Shown here: positions 1 to 8,371 of the stretch, piece after piece
How the letters are laid out: each line of letters starts with the position of its first letter
How positions within the stretch are numbered: the stretch's first letter is position 1
Assembly: GCF_002954685.1 (NCBI RefSeq)
Contig: NZ_MSCN01000001.1
Span: 3,817,170-3,881,169 of the forward strand
DNA length: 64,000 bases
Direction of reading: 5' to 3'
DNA from: Polaribacter porphyrae
Lineage (GTDB): Bacteria; Bacteroidota; Bacteroidia; Flavobacteriales; Flavobacteriaceae
The notes under the pieces: generated by a model
Seen by the model: the letters and a program-made list of their open reading frames with translations, nothing else
Told to the model about the DNA's origin: nothing
Database searches by the model: none
Position numbers and translations under genes: made by a program

Positions 1-146
1 GTTTTTGAGGTTAGGTATAATACTAAAAGTGCTCTCATTCCATAATAGGAGAAGCGTTCCCACATTTCTGTAAAAAATAAAACAAACAGACCTACTGGAT
101 GTCCAAATAACTCTTTTTGATGTGGTAATTTAGATATAGTATTCAT
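1..146 (-). CDS. POT/PTR-family peptide transporter, N-terminal fragment
   Basis: The minus strand reads an ATG at 146-144 into an open frame that runs off the window edge (48 codons seen). The frame contains FTEMWERFSYYGMRA, the hallmark first transmembrane helix of proton-dependent oligopeptide transporters (ExxER signature). The family imports di- and tripeptides with protons across the inner membrane. The gene starts 31 bp after the stop of the dipeptidyl peptidase IV gene on the same strand, so the two are probably one transcript: the peptidase releases X-Pro dipeptides and this carrier takes them up. The rest of the protein lies outside the window. Confidence 0.88.
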   Translation of the reverse strand, partial: MNTISKLPHQKELFGHPVGLFVLFFTEMWERFSYYGMRALLVLYLTSK

Positions 147-177
147 AATTATATTTGAATTTCTTTAAATTAAAATT

Positions 178-2367
178 TTAGTTATTAATTAAATGCTCTT
201 CTACAAAATTTGTCATTTTTGTATATAAATTTAATCGGGTATTTTTTCCTTTGTAAATTCCATGAGTTCTGTCTGGTACAATAAACATATCAAATTGCTT
301 ATTGGCTTCTATTAAAGAATTTATCATTCTATAACTGTTTTGAACGTGTACATTATCATCTCCTGTACCATGAACTAACAAGTAATTTCCTTGTAACTTA
401 TCTGCATAATTTACAGGAGAATTATCATCATAACCAGCAGGATTTTCTTGTGGAGTTCTTAAAAAACGTTCTGTGTAAACTGTATCGTAAAAACGCCAAG
501 AAGTAACAGGTGCAACAGCAATTGCTGTGGTAAAAATATCACTTCCTTTCAATAATGAATTTGTACTCATATGTCCTCCAAAACTCCATCCCCAAATACC
601 AATATTATCTTTATCAATATAAGAACGTTCAGCTAATTTTTTTGCAGCAGCAATTTGGTCTTCGGTTTCATATTTTACTAAATTTAAATAGGTAGATTTT
701 TTAAAATATGCTCCTTTAAAACCGGTTCCACGTCCATCAACACAAACTACAATCATTCCTTTTTGTGCTAGCATATTATGCCAATAGTCATTAGCACCAT
801 TCCATCTGTTTGCAACTTGTTGTGAACCTGGACCAGAATATTGAAATAGTAACATTGGATATTTTTTATTTTCATCAAAATCCATTGGTTTTATCATCCA
901 CATATTCAAGTCGTTTCCATTGATATTAATGGTGGAGAACTCTTTAGGACTCATTTTGTAATCTGCTAATTCTTCTTTTAGTGCTGCATTGTCTTTGATT
1001 ATTTTCAACATTTTGCCTTCTGCATTGTATAAAGAGTAAATTGGTGGAATTTCAGAAGAAGAAAATGTATTGATAAAGTAGTTTAAATTCGTACTAAAAG
1101 ACGCACTATTTTGACCCTTTTTATTGCTTAATAGCTTTTTATTTTCTCCATTTAAACCAATAGAGTAGACACCTCTATTAATAGATCCATTTTCTACAGA
1201 TTGGTAATAAATAGTTTTCTTTTTATCATTAAAACCATAATAATTTGTTACTTCCCATTTTCCATTAGTAATTTGGTTGATGAGTTTTCCATTAAAATCA
1301 TAGTGATAAATATGATTGAATCCATCTTTTTCGCTTGTCCAAATAAAAGAATTATCTGCTAAAAAAGTAAGGTTGTCTGTAATATCTATATATGCTTTAT
1401 CAGTTTCTTTTAATAGTAAGGATGATGAATTATTTAACGCATTTACTTTGTGTAATTTTAAATCATTTTGATGACGATTTAATGTTGTAGCAACCAATAC
1501 ATTATTGTTATTAGACCATTTAATTCTAGGAATATATTCATAGTTACCCAAAGAAATTTTCTTACTATTTTTTGAAGAAACCGAATACATGTGTAATGTT
1601 ACATCAGCATTTTTTTCTCCTGCTTTTGGATATTTAAAAACTTGTTGATTTGGGTATAAATCTTTACCAACTATGTCCATAGAAAATGTTGGTACTTCAC
1701 TTTCATCAAAACGTAAAAAAGCTAAATATTTACTGTTATTACTCCACTCAAAAGCTCTTACAAAAGCAAACTCTTCTTCGTAAACCCAATCTGTAATTCC
1801 GTTTATAATGCTGTTTTTTTCTCCATCTTTGGTAATTTGAGTAACCGTATTTTTAGAAAAATCTTTTATAAATAAATTATTGTCTTTAGCATAGGCTACT
1901 TTTTTATTATCAGGAGAAAAAATGGGTTCCTGAATATCCTCACCAATTAAAGATATTTTTTTTGATGCAACATCATATGCATAAAAAGTACCTTTATAAG
2001 AACGTCTGTAGATTTTTTTGAAATTTAATCCTAGAATTATTTTAGTTTCATCATTATTGAAACTGTAGGTTTGAAAGTAACGTATTTTTGATAAATCTTT
2101 ACTATTTACAATTGTTTCTACTTTTTCTAGTGTAGCATAACTATACTTATCAACAGTTGTATTACCTTGGTTATCTCTATTTAAAAGCGAATAAAAATCG
2201 CCATTCATGGAATTTAAGGCATTCATTCTATCAGAAGAAAATGTACCATTCCAAATTTTTTGTAAAGTTATTTCTTTATTTTGTGAGTCTATATTTGAAG
2301 TTTGTGCATAAGCTTTTTTACATAAACTAATTGTTAAGATTATTAATAAAAGAAGTGTTTTTTTCAT
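178..2367 (-). CDS. Dipeptidyl peptidase IV (S9B family), exported
   Basis: This 729-aa serine peptidase removes N-terminal X-Pro/X-Ala dipeptides outside the cytoplasm. A signal peptide (about residues 1-21, ending AYAQ) precedes a DPP-IV beta-propeller and a C-terminal alpha/beta hydrolase domain. The substrate-anchoring double Glu loop is present as DWVYEEEF (193-200). The catalytic triad is readable: Ser595 in GWSFGGH, Asp670 in HGTGDDNVH and His702 in DRTHGI. Length is normal for bacterial DPP IV. It is followed by a POT transporter gene on the same strand, which fits a peptide-scavenging pair. The propeller Glu residues point to true DPP IV rather than acylaminoacyl peptidase. Confidence 0.95.
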   Translation of the reverse strand: MKKTLLLLIILTISLCKKAYAQTSNIDSQNKEITLQKIWNGTFSSDRMNALNSMNGDFYSLLNRDNQGNTTVDKYSYATLEKVETIVNSKDLSKIRYFQTYSFNNDETKIILGLNFKKIYRRSYKGTFYAYDVASKKISLIGEDIQEPIFSPDNKKVAYAKDNNLFIKDFSKNTVTQITKDGEKNSIINGITDWVYEEEFAFVRAFEWSNNSKYLAFLRFDESEVPTFSMDIVGKDLYPNQQVFKYPKAGEKNADVTLHMYSVSSKNSKKISLGNYEYIPRIKWSNNNNVLVATTLNRHQNDLKLHKVNALNNSSSLLLKETDKAYIDITDNLTFLADNSFIWTSEKDGFNHIYHYDFNGKLINQITNGKWEVTNYYGFNDKKKTIYYQSVENGSINRGVYSIGLNGENKKLLSNKKGQNSASFSTNLNYFINTFSSSEIPPIYSLYNAEGKMLKIIKDNAALKEELADYKMSPKEFSTININGNDLNMWMIKPMDFDENKKYPMLLFQYSGPGSQQVANRWNGANDYWHNMLAQKGMIVVCVDGRGTGFKGAYFKKSTYLNLVKYETEDQIAAAKKLAERSYIDKDNIGIWGWSFGGHMSTNSLLKGSDIFTTAIAVAPVTSWRFYDTVYTERFLRTPQENPAGYDDNSPVNYADKLQGNYLLVHGTGDDNVHVQNSYRMINSLIEANKQFDMFIVPDRTHGIYKGKNTRLNLYTKMTNFVEEHLINN

Positions 2368-2490
2368 ATATATTCAGATTTTCGTAAAACTTTGTCAAGT
2401 TTACGAAATTATTGTCAAAAAAAAGGTTAAAAAAAGATTCTGATAATATAAAAAAAGTATTTACCATAAATTTTACTGGTGTAAATTATA

Positions 2491-2523
2491 TCAAAAAAGC
2501 CTAGCAATTTTCATGCTAGGCTT
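2491..2523 (-). terminator. Rho-independent terminator of the Band-7 lipoprotein gene
   Basis: A perfect 10-bp stem (2497-2506 with 2514-2523) and a 7-nt loop are followed on the minus strand by a run of U residues (2498-2493). It lies 25 bp after the stop codon of the Band-7 gene. Confidence 0.85.
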
Positions 2524-2547
2524 ACTATATTTTAAGAAAAGAATTTT

Positions 2548-3372
2548 TTATTTGTTTTTTGTCTTTTCTTTTTTTGTTTCTTTTTTAGAGGATGTTTTAG
2601 TATCTTCATTTACCATTAAAGGCGTTTTACCATCTGTAATAATAATTTTTGCATTTGGCGAATTAGACAGAGATTTAAAAGCTTCTATTGCTTTAATTCT
2701 AATAATGCCATCAGTTAAACCTTCAGAAATAATTATTTGAGCATCTCTTTCTCCCTTTGCGTTAATAATTTTTCTTTGTGCTTCTAGTTTTTCTTGTTTT
2801 AAAACAAATTCCATACGCATAGCATCTTGCTCTGCTTGTAGTTTTCTTTCAACAGAACTTGCTAAACCTCTTGGTAATTGAATCCTTTTCATTAAAACAG
2901 CAATCAATTCAATACCTTCTGCTTGTTTCTCTAAATTAATTTTCATCTTGTCTAAAATCTCGCTTTCAATTTTCGCTCTCATTCCAGAGTGCATATCCTT
3001 CGCAAAAAATTGTGCACAAACATCAGAAGCAGCAGATCTAAACACACTAGTAATTACATTTTCATAATTAGGGCCTAAATTTTGTAGAACTGAAGCAATT
3101 TTAGAACCATCTAATCTATGTAATATTGATATTTCTGAATTTACGCTCAAACCCTCTTTACTAGGTAAGCTTAAAACTAACCTAATGTTTTTTGTTTGAG
3201 TAGATTCTTTTACAACTTTACTTGTTATAGGGTTGTAGAAAACTGTTCCTTGAGTTTTTACATCACTAGAGAATTTACCTAAAGTTTGTTTAATACCAAC
3301 TTCTCCTGGTCTAATTACAGCACAGCTTGCACATAATAAAATTAACGATGATAGTGTAAATAGTTTTTTCAT
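2548..3372 (-). CDS. SPFH/Band 7 (prohibitin-like) lipoprotein
   Basis: A 274-aa protein with a lipoprotein signal (MKKLFTLSSLILLCASC, acylated Cys17) followed directly by an SPFH/Band 7 domain (VGIKQTLGKF ... about residues 20-200), with the helical Glu/Lys/Gln-rich region typical of prohibitins (VERKLQAEQDAMRMEF). The C-terminus is a Lys-rich tail (KKETKKEKTKNK). SPFH proteins oligomerise at membranes and often modulate proteases, but the partner here is unknown. A lipid anchor instead of the usual N-terminal transmembrane helix is common in Bacteroidota members. It is monocistronic with its own terminator. Confidence 0.88.
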   Translation of the reverse strand: MKKLFTLSSLILLCASCAVIRPGEVGIKQTLGKFSSDVKTQGTVFYNPITSKVVKESTQTKNIRLVLSLPSKEGLSVNSEISILHRLDGSKIASVLQNLGPNYENVITSVFRSAASDVCAQFFAKDMHSGMRAKIESEILDKMKINLEKQAEGIELIAVLMKRIQLPRGLASSVERKLQAEQDAMRMEFVLKQEKLEAQRKIINAKGERDAQIIISEGLTDGIIRIKAIEAFKSLSNSPNAKIIITDGKTPLMVNEDTKTSSKKETKKEKTKNK

Positions 3373-3555
3373 AATTATAATGGTTTTGTAGGTTATTTTA
3401 TAAAAATATTAACAACAATATCAATGCCATATTTTGTTTTTCTAAATTGAGATTTCTTATCAATAGATTAGAACTTAATATCTTTTTTTCTTTATCTTTT
3501 GATGAAAATTTCTTATATAGTTAATGTTATTTATATACATTTTATTACTTTGATG

Positions 3556-3563
3556 TATCTTTG
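3556..3563 (+). promoter_or_regulatory. Bacteroidota -7 box (TATCTTTG) for the HMG-CoA reductase operon
   Basis: TATCTTTG matches the Bacteroidota TAnnTTTG -7 consensus and ends 23 bp before the ATG at 3587. No clear TTTG -33 element was found. Confidence 0.55.
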
Positions 3564-3586
3564 TTTTATAGATTTTAAGCAAATAG

Positions 3587-5320
3587 ATGAGCAAAATTAT
3601 ATCGGGGTTTTCAAAGTTTACCAAACAAGAAAAAATAGATTGGCTTACTAATAATTTTTTTCAAAACCCTAAAGAAGTAAAAAAAATCATTCATCAATAC
3701 TGGAATGATGATAAAACATTGCAAAAACTTCATGATGATTTTATAGAAAATACCATCACTAACTTTTATTTACCTTTTGGTGTAGCACCCAATTTTATCA
3801 TCAACGATAAGTATTACACTATTCCTATGGTTATTGAAGAAAGTTCTGTGGTAGCAGCTGCTTCTTTGGTTGCAAAATTTTGGAGTACAAGAGGTGGTTT
3901 TAAAACCGAAGTTTTAGGAACAACAAAAATAGGGCAAGTTCATTTTATGTTTGCTGGAGAAAAAACTAATCTTGAAAACTATTTTAATACAAATAAAACT
4001 GAATTATTAGCTGCAACTGCATCCATAACAAAAAATATGGAAAAACGTGGTGGAGGTATTTTAGATATTGTTTTGGTTGATAAAACTGATAAACTAGCCA
4101 ATTATTATCAATTGCACGTTACTTTTGAAACCAAAGACTCAATGGGTGCAAATTTCATCAATTCTTGTTTAGAAGCTATTGCTAATCAATTTAAGAATGA
4201 TGAGATAGAAATTGTAATGAGCATACTTTCTAACTATGTTCCAGAATGTATAGTAAGAGCAGAAGTAAGTTGTAAGATTGATGAATTAGGAGGAGAAAAT
4301 CCTCAAAGATTTGCAGAGAAATTTTACCAAGCAGTACAAATTGCCAAAGTAGAACCTTATAGAGCTGTAACGCATAATAAAGGTATTATGAACGGAATTG
4401 ATGCTGTAGTTTTAGCAACTGGAAACGACTTTAGAGCGGTCGAAGCTGGTGCACATGCTTATGCATCCAGAAATGGTGAGTATTCAAGTTTGTCTTATTG
4501 TTCAATAGATAATGGAGTTTTTAAATTTTGGATAGAGATTCCACTTGCTTTAGGAACTGTAGGCGGTTTAACAGCTCTACATCCTCTTGCAAAATTATCT
4601 TTAGAATTATTGCAAAAACCAACTGCAAGAGAATTAATGCAGATTATAGCAGCAGCAGGTTTAGCGCAAAACTTTGCAGCTTTACGAGCTTTAACTACCA
4701 AAGGTATTCAACATGGGCATATGAAAATGCACCTGCAAAATATTTTAAATCAGTATAATGCTACTAAAACTGAAAAAAAACAAATAGAAACATACTTTAA
4801 AAATGTAACAGTAACACATTCTGCTGTTGTAGAAAAATTAAACTCGATTAGAAAATCAACTATCAACTGGATTGATTTTTTAGATGAAGATTTAGTGCGT
4901 GAAAAACTAGCTCAACTGGATGAAAATTCAGTTCCAGTTTTTGGTAAAATGAATGCTCAACAAATGATAGAGCATTTAAGTGCAGTTACACAAATTGCTA
5001 ATGGTAATTGGAAAGTAAATGCATATGTTTCTGATGATAAAACTGCTAGAAGAAAACCTTTTTTAGATACTAGAAATGAGTTAACACAGGGCTTTAGGCC
5101 TTCTTTTTTATCTGAAGAGCCAAATGACTTTAAATTTAACTCTATAGATGAGGCTATTGAAGATTTGACATATCAAGTAAAATATTTTGTTGAAAAATTT
5201 CAAAAAGATTCAGATAGAGCTGTAGTTCATCCATTTTTTGGAGAATTAGATTTTGACTATTGGAAAAAGTTTCAAGTGAAGCATTTTACACATCATTTTA
5301 AACAATTTAATTTGTTGTAA
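3587..5320 (+). CDS. mvaA: Class II hydroxymethylglutaryl-CoA reductase fused to a C-terminal DUF1569-like domain
   Basis: The N-terminal about 420 residues are a class II HMG-CoA reductase (HMG-CoA to/from mevalonate). The catalytic set is visible: Glu84/85 in MVIEESSVVAAAS, Lys265 in HNKGIMNGIDAV, Asp281 in ATGNDFRAVEAG and His378 in GHMKMH. Class II enzymes are usually about 430 aa. This one continues to 577 aa with a segment (about 425-577) that resembles DUF1569/DinB-type helical bundles: GKMNAQQMIEHL, HPFFGELDFDYWKKFQ and a final KHFTHHFKQF. The stop codon shares one base with the start of the next gene (TAATG), so it is translationally coupled to the GHMP kinase. Other mevalonate genes lie at 13-16.4 kb, which supports a biosynthetic role. 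Confidence 0.93.
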   Translation: MSKIISGFSKFTKQEKIDWLTNNFFQNPKEVKKIIHQYWNDDKTLQKLHDDFIENTITNFYLPFGVAPNFIINDKYYTIPMVIEESSVVAAASLVAKFWSTRGGFKTEVLGTTKIGQVHFMFAGEKTNLENYFNTNKTELLAATASITKNMEKRGGGILDIVLVDKTDKLANYYQLHVTFETKDSMGANFINSCLEAIANQFKNDEIEIVMSILSNYVPECIVRAEVSCKIDELGGENPQRFAEKFYQAVQIAKVEPYRAVTHNKGIMNGIDAVVLATGNDFRAVEAGAHAYASRNGEYSSLSYCSIDNGVFKFWIEIPLALGTVGGLTALHPLAKLSLELLQKPTARELMQIIAAAGLAQNFAALRALTTKGIQHGHMKMHLQNILNQYNATKTEKKQIETYFKNVTVTHSAVVEKLNSIRKSTINWIDFLDEDLVREKLAQLDENSVPVFGKMNAQQMIEHLSAVTQIANGNWKVNAYVSDDKTARRKPFLDTRNELTQGFRPSFLSEEPNDFKFNSIDEAIEDLTYQVKYFVEKFQKDSDRAVVHPFFGELDFDYWKKFQVKHFTHHFKQFNLL

Positions 5321-6267
5321 TGAATTTTTATTCAAATGGAAAATTATTATTAACAGGAGAATATTTGGTTTTAGATGGAGCCAAAGCATTAGCAGTACCA
5401 ACAAAATTTGGACAGGATTTAATAGTAACGCCGATCAAACAAAAAGAATTGATTTGGGGTAGTTTTACAAATACAGGTGAATGTTGGTTTGAAGCTATTT
5501 TTGAATTGCCAAAGTTTCGATTAAAGTCAGCGACTTTTAATTCTGATAAAGAAGGCAGTGCAGAAATGATTGCAGAAACGTTATTTAATATTTTAAGAGA
5601 AACTAAAAGATTAAATTCAGAATTTTTAAAAACTAATGGAGGTTTTGTAGTAAAAACAAAATTGACTTTTCCCAGAAATTGGGGATTAGGAAGTTCATCA
5701 ACCTTAATAAATTCAATTGCAAATTGGGCTAATGTAGATGCGTTTCAATTACTTTGGAACTCTTTTAAGGGAAGTGGTTATGATATTGCTTGTGCTCAAA
5801 ATAATTCGCCTATTTTCTATAAAATTGAACGAGATTTCTCGACTGTACTCGAAATGACGCCGAAAGTTGAAAAAGCAGCATTTAATCCTAGTTTTAAAGA
5901 AAATTTATTTTTTGTATTTCTAAATCAAAAACAAGATTCTAAAGAAGGAATAGCTAAATTTAGAGAAAGTAGAAATAATTTTGATAGAGAAATAAAAAGA
6001 ATTTCAGAAATTTCTGATGAGTTTTTAACAGCAAAATCATTATCAAAATTTGAAGAATTAATAGAAGAACACGAACAGATTATTAGTGAAATCATCAAAC
6101 TAAAACCAGTCAAAGAAAACTTGTTTTCAGATTATATTGGAGCAATAAAAAGCCTTGGAGCTTGGGGAGGAGATTTTGTTTTAGCAACAGGAAACGAACA
6201 AACACCAAACTATTTCAAAGAAAAAGGGTATGAAACAATTTTTTCTTATTCAGATATGATTTTATAG
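5320..6267 (+). CDS. GYDIA-family GHMP kinase (candidate phosphomevalonate kinase)
   Basis: A 315-aa small-molecule kinase of the GHMP superfamily. The N-terminus reads SNGKLLLTGEYLVLDGAKAL, the ATP-binding motif 2 is GLGSSSTLINS, and the name-giving GSGYDIACAQ follows. The end of the protein carries the third GHMP-type motif around GAWGGDFVLATG. Its coupling to HMG-CoA reductase, with mevalonate kinase and diphosphomevalonate decarboxylase nearby, makes phosphomevalonate kinase the best inferred role, since no classical one is seen. Residues 171-180 are encoded by a REP-like half palindrome (5831-5858) and look unlike conserved sequence. Family membership is confident; the substrate is inferred. 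Confidence 0.87.
   Translation: MNFYSNGKLLLTGEYLVLDGAKALAVPTKFGQDLIVTPIKQKELIWGSFTNTGECWFEAIFELPKFRLKSATFNSDKEGSAEMIAETLFNILRETKRLNSEFLKTNGGFVVKTKLTFPRNWGLGSSSTLINSIANWANVDAFQLLWNSFKGSGYDIACAQNNSPIFYKIERDFSTVLEMTPKVEKAAFNPSFKENLFFVFLNQKQDSKEGIAKFRESRNNFDREIKRISEISDEFLTAKSLSKFEELIEEHEQIISEIIKLKPVKENLFSDYIGAIKSLGAWGGDFVLATGNEQTPNYFKEKGYETIFSYSDMIL
5831..5858 (+). repeat. REP-like half-palindrome inside a coding sequence
   Basis: This 28-nt stretch begins gagatttctcgactg and ends ctcgaaatgac. It matches the right arm of the REP-like element at 58588-58615 with two mismatches. It is read in frame as part of the GHMP kinase (residues 171-180). No opposing arm is seen here. Confidence 0.6.
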
Positions 6268-6269
6268 AA

Positions 6270-6339
6270 CGTCATTCTGAACTTGTTTCAGAATCACATA
6301 AGAATTAGAATGAGAAACTGAAACAAGTTCAGTTTGACG
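6270..6339. repeat. REP-like palindrome (type GTCATTCTGAACTTGTTTCAG)
   Basis: An imperfect inverted repeat fills the gap between two co-directional genes. The left arm (6270-6293) reads cgtcattctgaacttgtttc and the right arm (6314-6339) reads gaaacaagttcag then tttgacg. Transcribed, it would fold into a long hairpin that could stabilise or end the upstream mRNA. Confidence 0.7.
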
Positions 6340-6346
6340 AAGAAAT

Positions 6347-7564
6347 ATGAAAAAAATAATAATTATAGGGGGAGGAGCTGCAGGTTTTTTTACAGCTATA
6401 AATGCAAAAGAAAAAAATCCTGATTTAGATATTACCATTCTTGAAAAAGGTAAAGACGTTTTACAAAAAGTAAAAATTTCTGGTGGTGGAAGATGTAACG
6501 TAACACACGCTTGTTTTGAGCCTAAAGAATTGGTGAAGTTTTATCCAAGAGGAGAAAAAGAATTGCTAGGTCCTTTCCACACCTTTATGACTGGTGATAC
6601 TTTTGAATGGTTTGATGATAGAGGAGTTCCGCTAAAAATTGAATCTGATAACCGTGTTTTTCCAGAAGCAAATACAAGTCAAGCTATTATAGATTGTTTT
6701 CAAAATGCTGTTGATAACCTTGGTATAAAAGTGTTCACAAACTGTGGTGTGAATTCTGTTTATCAACAAGAAAATAAATGGGTTATCAACACAAAGAATC
6801 AAGACTTTGAAGCAGATAAAGTGGTTGTTGCAGCAGGAAGCTCTAAAAAAGTATGGGAGTTGTGTAAAACACTAAATCATTCTATTATAAAACCTGTGCC
6901 TTCGTTATTTACGTTTAATATTAATGATAAACGAATCACAAATTTACTCGGAATTTCTGTACCAAATGCAACTATAAAAATTGTAAATACAAAATTAGAA
7001 GCTTCTGGGCCTTTGTTAATTACACATTGGGGAATGAGTGGGCCAGCAGTTTTAAAACTGTCTGCTTTTGGTGCTCGAATTTTAGCTGATAAAAATTATC
7101 AATATAATATTGAGGTAAATTGGTTGTTTAGACCCACTGATAAAGTGTTGAATGTTTTACTGAATTTAAAAAAGAAAGAACCTCGAAAAACGGTGATTTT
7201 AAAATCGCCTTTTACAGAAATTTCCAAAAGACTTTGGGAACGATTTGTACTGTTTTCAAATATTTCTAAAAATCAAAATTGGGCAGATTTGAATACTAGA
7301 CAATTGCAAAATTTAGCCAATCAACTCACAAAAGGAGTGTATAATGCAAATGGAAGAACTACTTTTAAAGATGAATTTGTAACTGCAGGTGGTGTTGATT
7401 TAAAAGAAATAAACTTTAAGCGTTTTGAAAGTAAACAGCATAAAAACCTCTTTTTTGTAGGTGAAGTTTTAAACATTGATGCAGTTACTGGAGGATTTAA
7501 TTTCCAGAATGCGTGGACAGGAGGTTATATTTGTGCTAAAGCTTTGGCAGAAAATAAAAAATAA
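6347..7564 (+). CDS. HI0933/YhiN-family FAD-dependent oxidoreductase (BaiN-like)
   Basis: A 405-aa cytoplasmic flavoprotein. The N-terminal dinucleotide-binding motif is IIIGGGAAGFFTAI, followed by the family signature KVKISGGGRCNVTH at about residue 40. The C-terminal FAD contact is AVTGGFNFQNAWTGGY. Length (about 400 aa) is normal. Members are often annotated as aminoacetone oxidase family or BaiN-like; the natural substrate in this organism is unknown. It stands alone between two REP-like palindromes. Confidence 0.9.
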   Translation: MKKIIIIGGGAAGFFTAINAKEKNPDLDITILEKGKDVLQKVKISGGGRCNVTHACFEPKELVKFYPRGEKELLGPFHTFMTGDTFEWFDDRGVPLKIESDNRVFPEANTSQAIIDCFQNAVDNLGIKVFTNCGVNSVYQQENKWVINTKNQDFEADKVVVAAGSSKKVWELCKTLNHSIIKPVPSLFTFNINDKRITNLLGISVPNATIKIVNTKLEASGPLLITHWGMSGPAVLKLSAFGARILADKNYQYNIEVNWLFRPTDKVLNVLLNLKKKEPRKTVILKSPFTEISKRLWERFVLFSNISKNQNWADLNTRQLQNLANQLTKGVYNANGRTTFKDEFVTAGGVDLKEINFKRFESKQHKNLFFVGEVLNIDAVTGGFNFQNAWTGGYICAKALAENKK

Positions 7565-7569
7565 TTAAA

Positions 7570-7650
7570 GTGTCATTGCGAGTTTACGAAGCAATCTCTT
7601 TATAAAAAGACAGATTGCTTCATTCGTTTCTCATTCGCAAAGACGCAAAC
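7570..7650. repeat. REP-like palindrome (type GTCATTGCGAGTTTACGAAG)
   Basis: An intergenic imperfect inverted repeat. The left arm (7571-7596) reads tgtcattgcgag ... gaagcaatct and the right arm (7612-7646) reads agattgcttc ... ttcgcaaagacgc. It differs in sequence from the palindrome at 6270, so at least two REP-like families are present. Confidence 0.7.
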
Positions 7651-7664
7651 AAAAAATATAAAAC

Positions 7665-8219
7665 ATGGCAAGAACAGAATCAAACGAATTTAAAATAGGC
7701 ACAAAAGCTCCTGATTTTAATCTACTGAATACAGTTGATAATAAACACTATACTTTGACTGATTTAAAAGGAGAAAAAGGAACAATAATACTATTTATTT
7801 GTAATCATTGTCCGTTTGTAATTCATGTAAACGAACAATTGGTAAGATTAGCTAATGATTACAAATTGAAAGAAATAAATTGTATTGCCATAAGCGCAAA
7901 TGATATTGAAAATTATCCACAAGATGCTCCACATTTAATGAAAAAAGTTGCAGAAGAAAATCAATATCCTTTCCCTTATTTGTATGATGAAACCCAAGCA
8001 ATAGCCAAAGCGTATGATGCTGCTTGTACTCCAGATTTTTATGTTTTTGATGCCAATTTAAAATCTGTTTATCATGGGCAATTAGATAGTTCTAGACCTG
8101 GAAATGGAAAACCAATTACAGGTGAGGATATTAGAAATGCTTTAGACAATTTACTGGATAATAAACCAGCTTTAGAAAACCAAAAACCAAGTGTTGGTTG
8201 TGGTATTAAATGGAAGTAA
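7665..8219 (+). CDS. Thioredoxin-fold protein, AhpC/TSA PRX-like type
   Basis: A 184-aa redoxin domain protein (APDFNLLNTVDNKHYTLTDL ... FICNHCPFVIHVNEQL). The CNHCPFV active-site context is that of the PRX_like1 group of peroxiredoxin-related proteins, with a CxxC pair at the usual site of the peroxidatic Cys. No signal peptide is seen, so it is probably cytoplasmic. A C-terminal CGIKWK end is typical of the group. It is the last gene before an accessory cassette, whose left repeat begins about 10 bp after its stop. Confidence 0.85.
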   Translation: MARTESNEFKIGTKAPDFNLLNTVDNKHYTLTDLKGEKGTIILFICNHCPFVIHVNEQLVRLANDYKLKEINCIAISANDIENYPQDAPHLMKKVAEENQYPFPYLYDETQAIAKAYDAACTPDFYVFDANLKSVYHGQLDSSRPGNGKPITGEDIRNALDNLLDNKPALENQKPSVGCGIKWK

Positions 8220-8223
8220 ATTT

Positions 8224-8371
8224 TGGACTTTCGTTAACGTGTTTGTGTATGATTTCGTTGCGTGTTTTAGCACTAAATTTAGCAAATATATCACAGTTAG
8301 AAAGTCCGCGAGGATTTTCGTAAGTAGGCTTTTACTAGCAATTAATTTTATACGTTATTATGCTTTCGTTA
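8224..8371. repeat. Cassette left-end repeat L1
   Basis: About 140 bp that aligns along its whole length with 44844-44992. It starts with the outer terminus TTCGTTAACG (8230-8239), contains an 8-bp hairpin with a GCGA loop (8300-8307 with 8312-8319), then CGTAAGTAGGC and an AATTTTATACG stretch. It ends exactly in the stop codon of the minus-strand cargo gene. The second copy does the same. Confidence 0.85.

Noticed and set aside
4495..4758. Open frames on both strands inside the HMG-CoA reductase gene
   Set aside because: They lie wholly within a strongly conserved catalytic region and show no independent family signature.
6270..7650. CRISPR array
   Set aside because: The intergenic repeats here are single palindromes of different families, not regularly spaced direct repeats, and no cas gene is present in the window.
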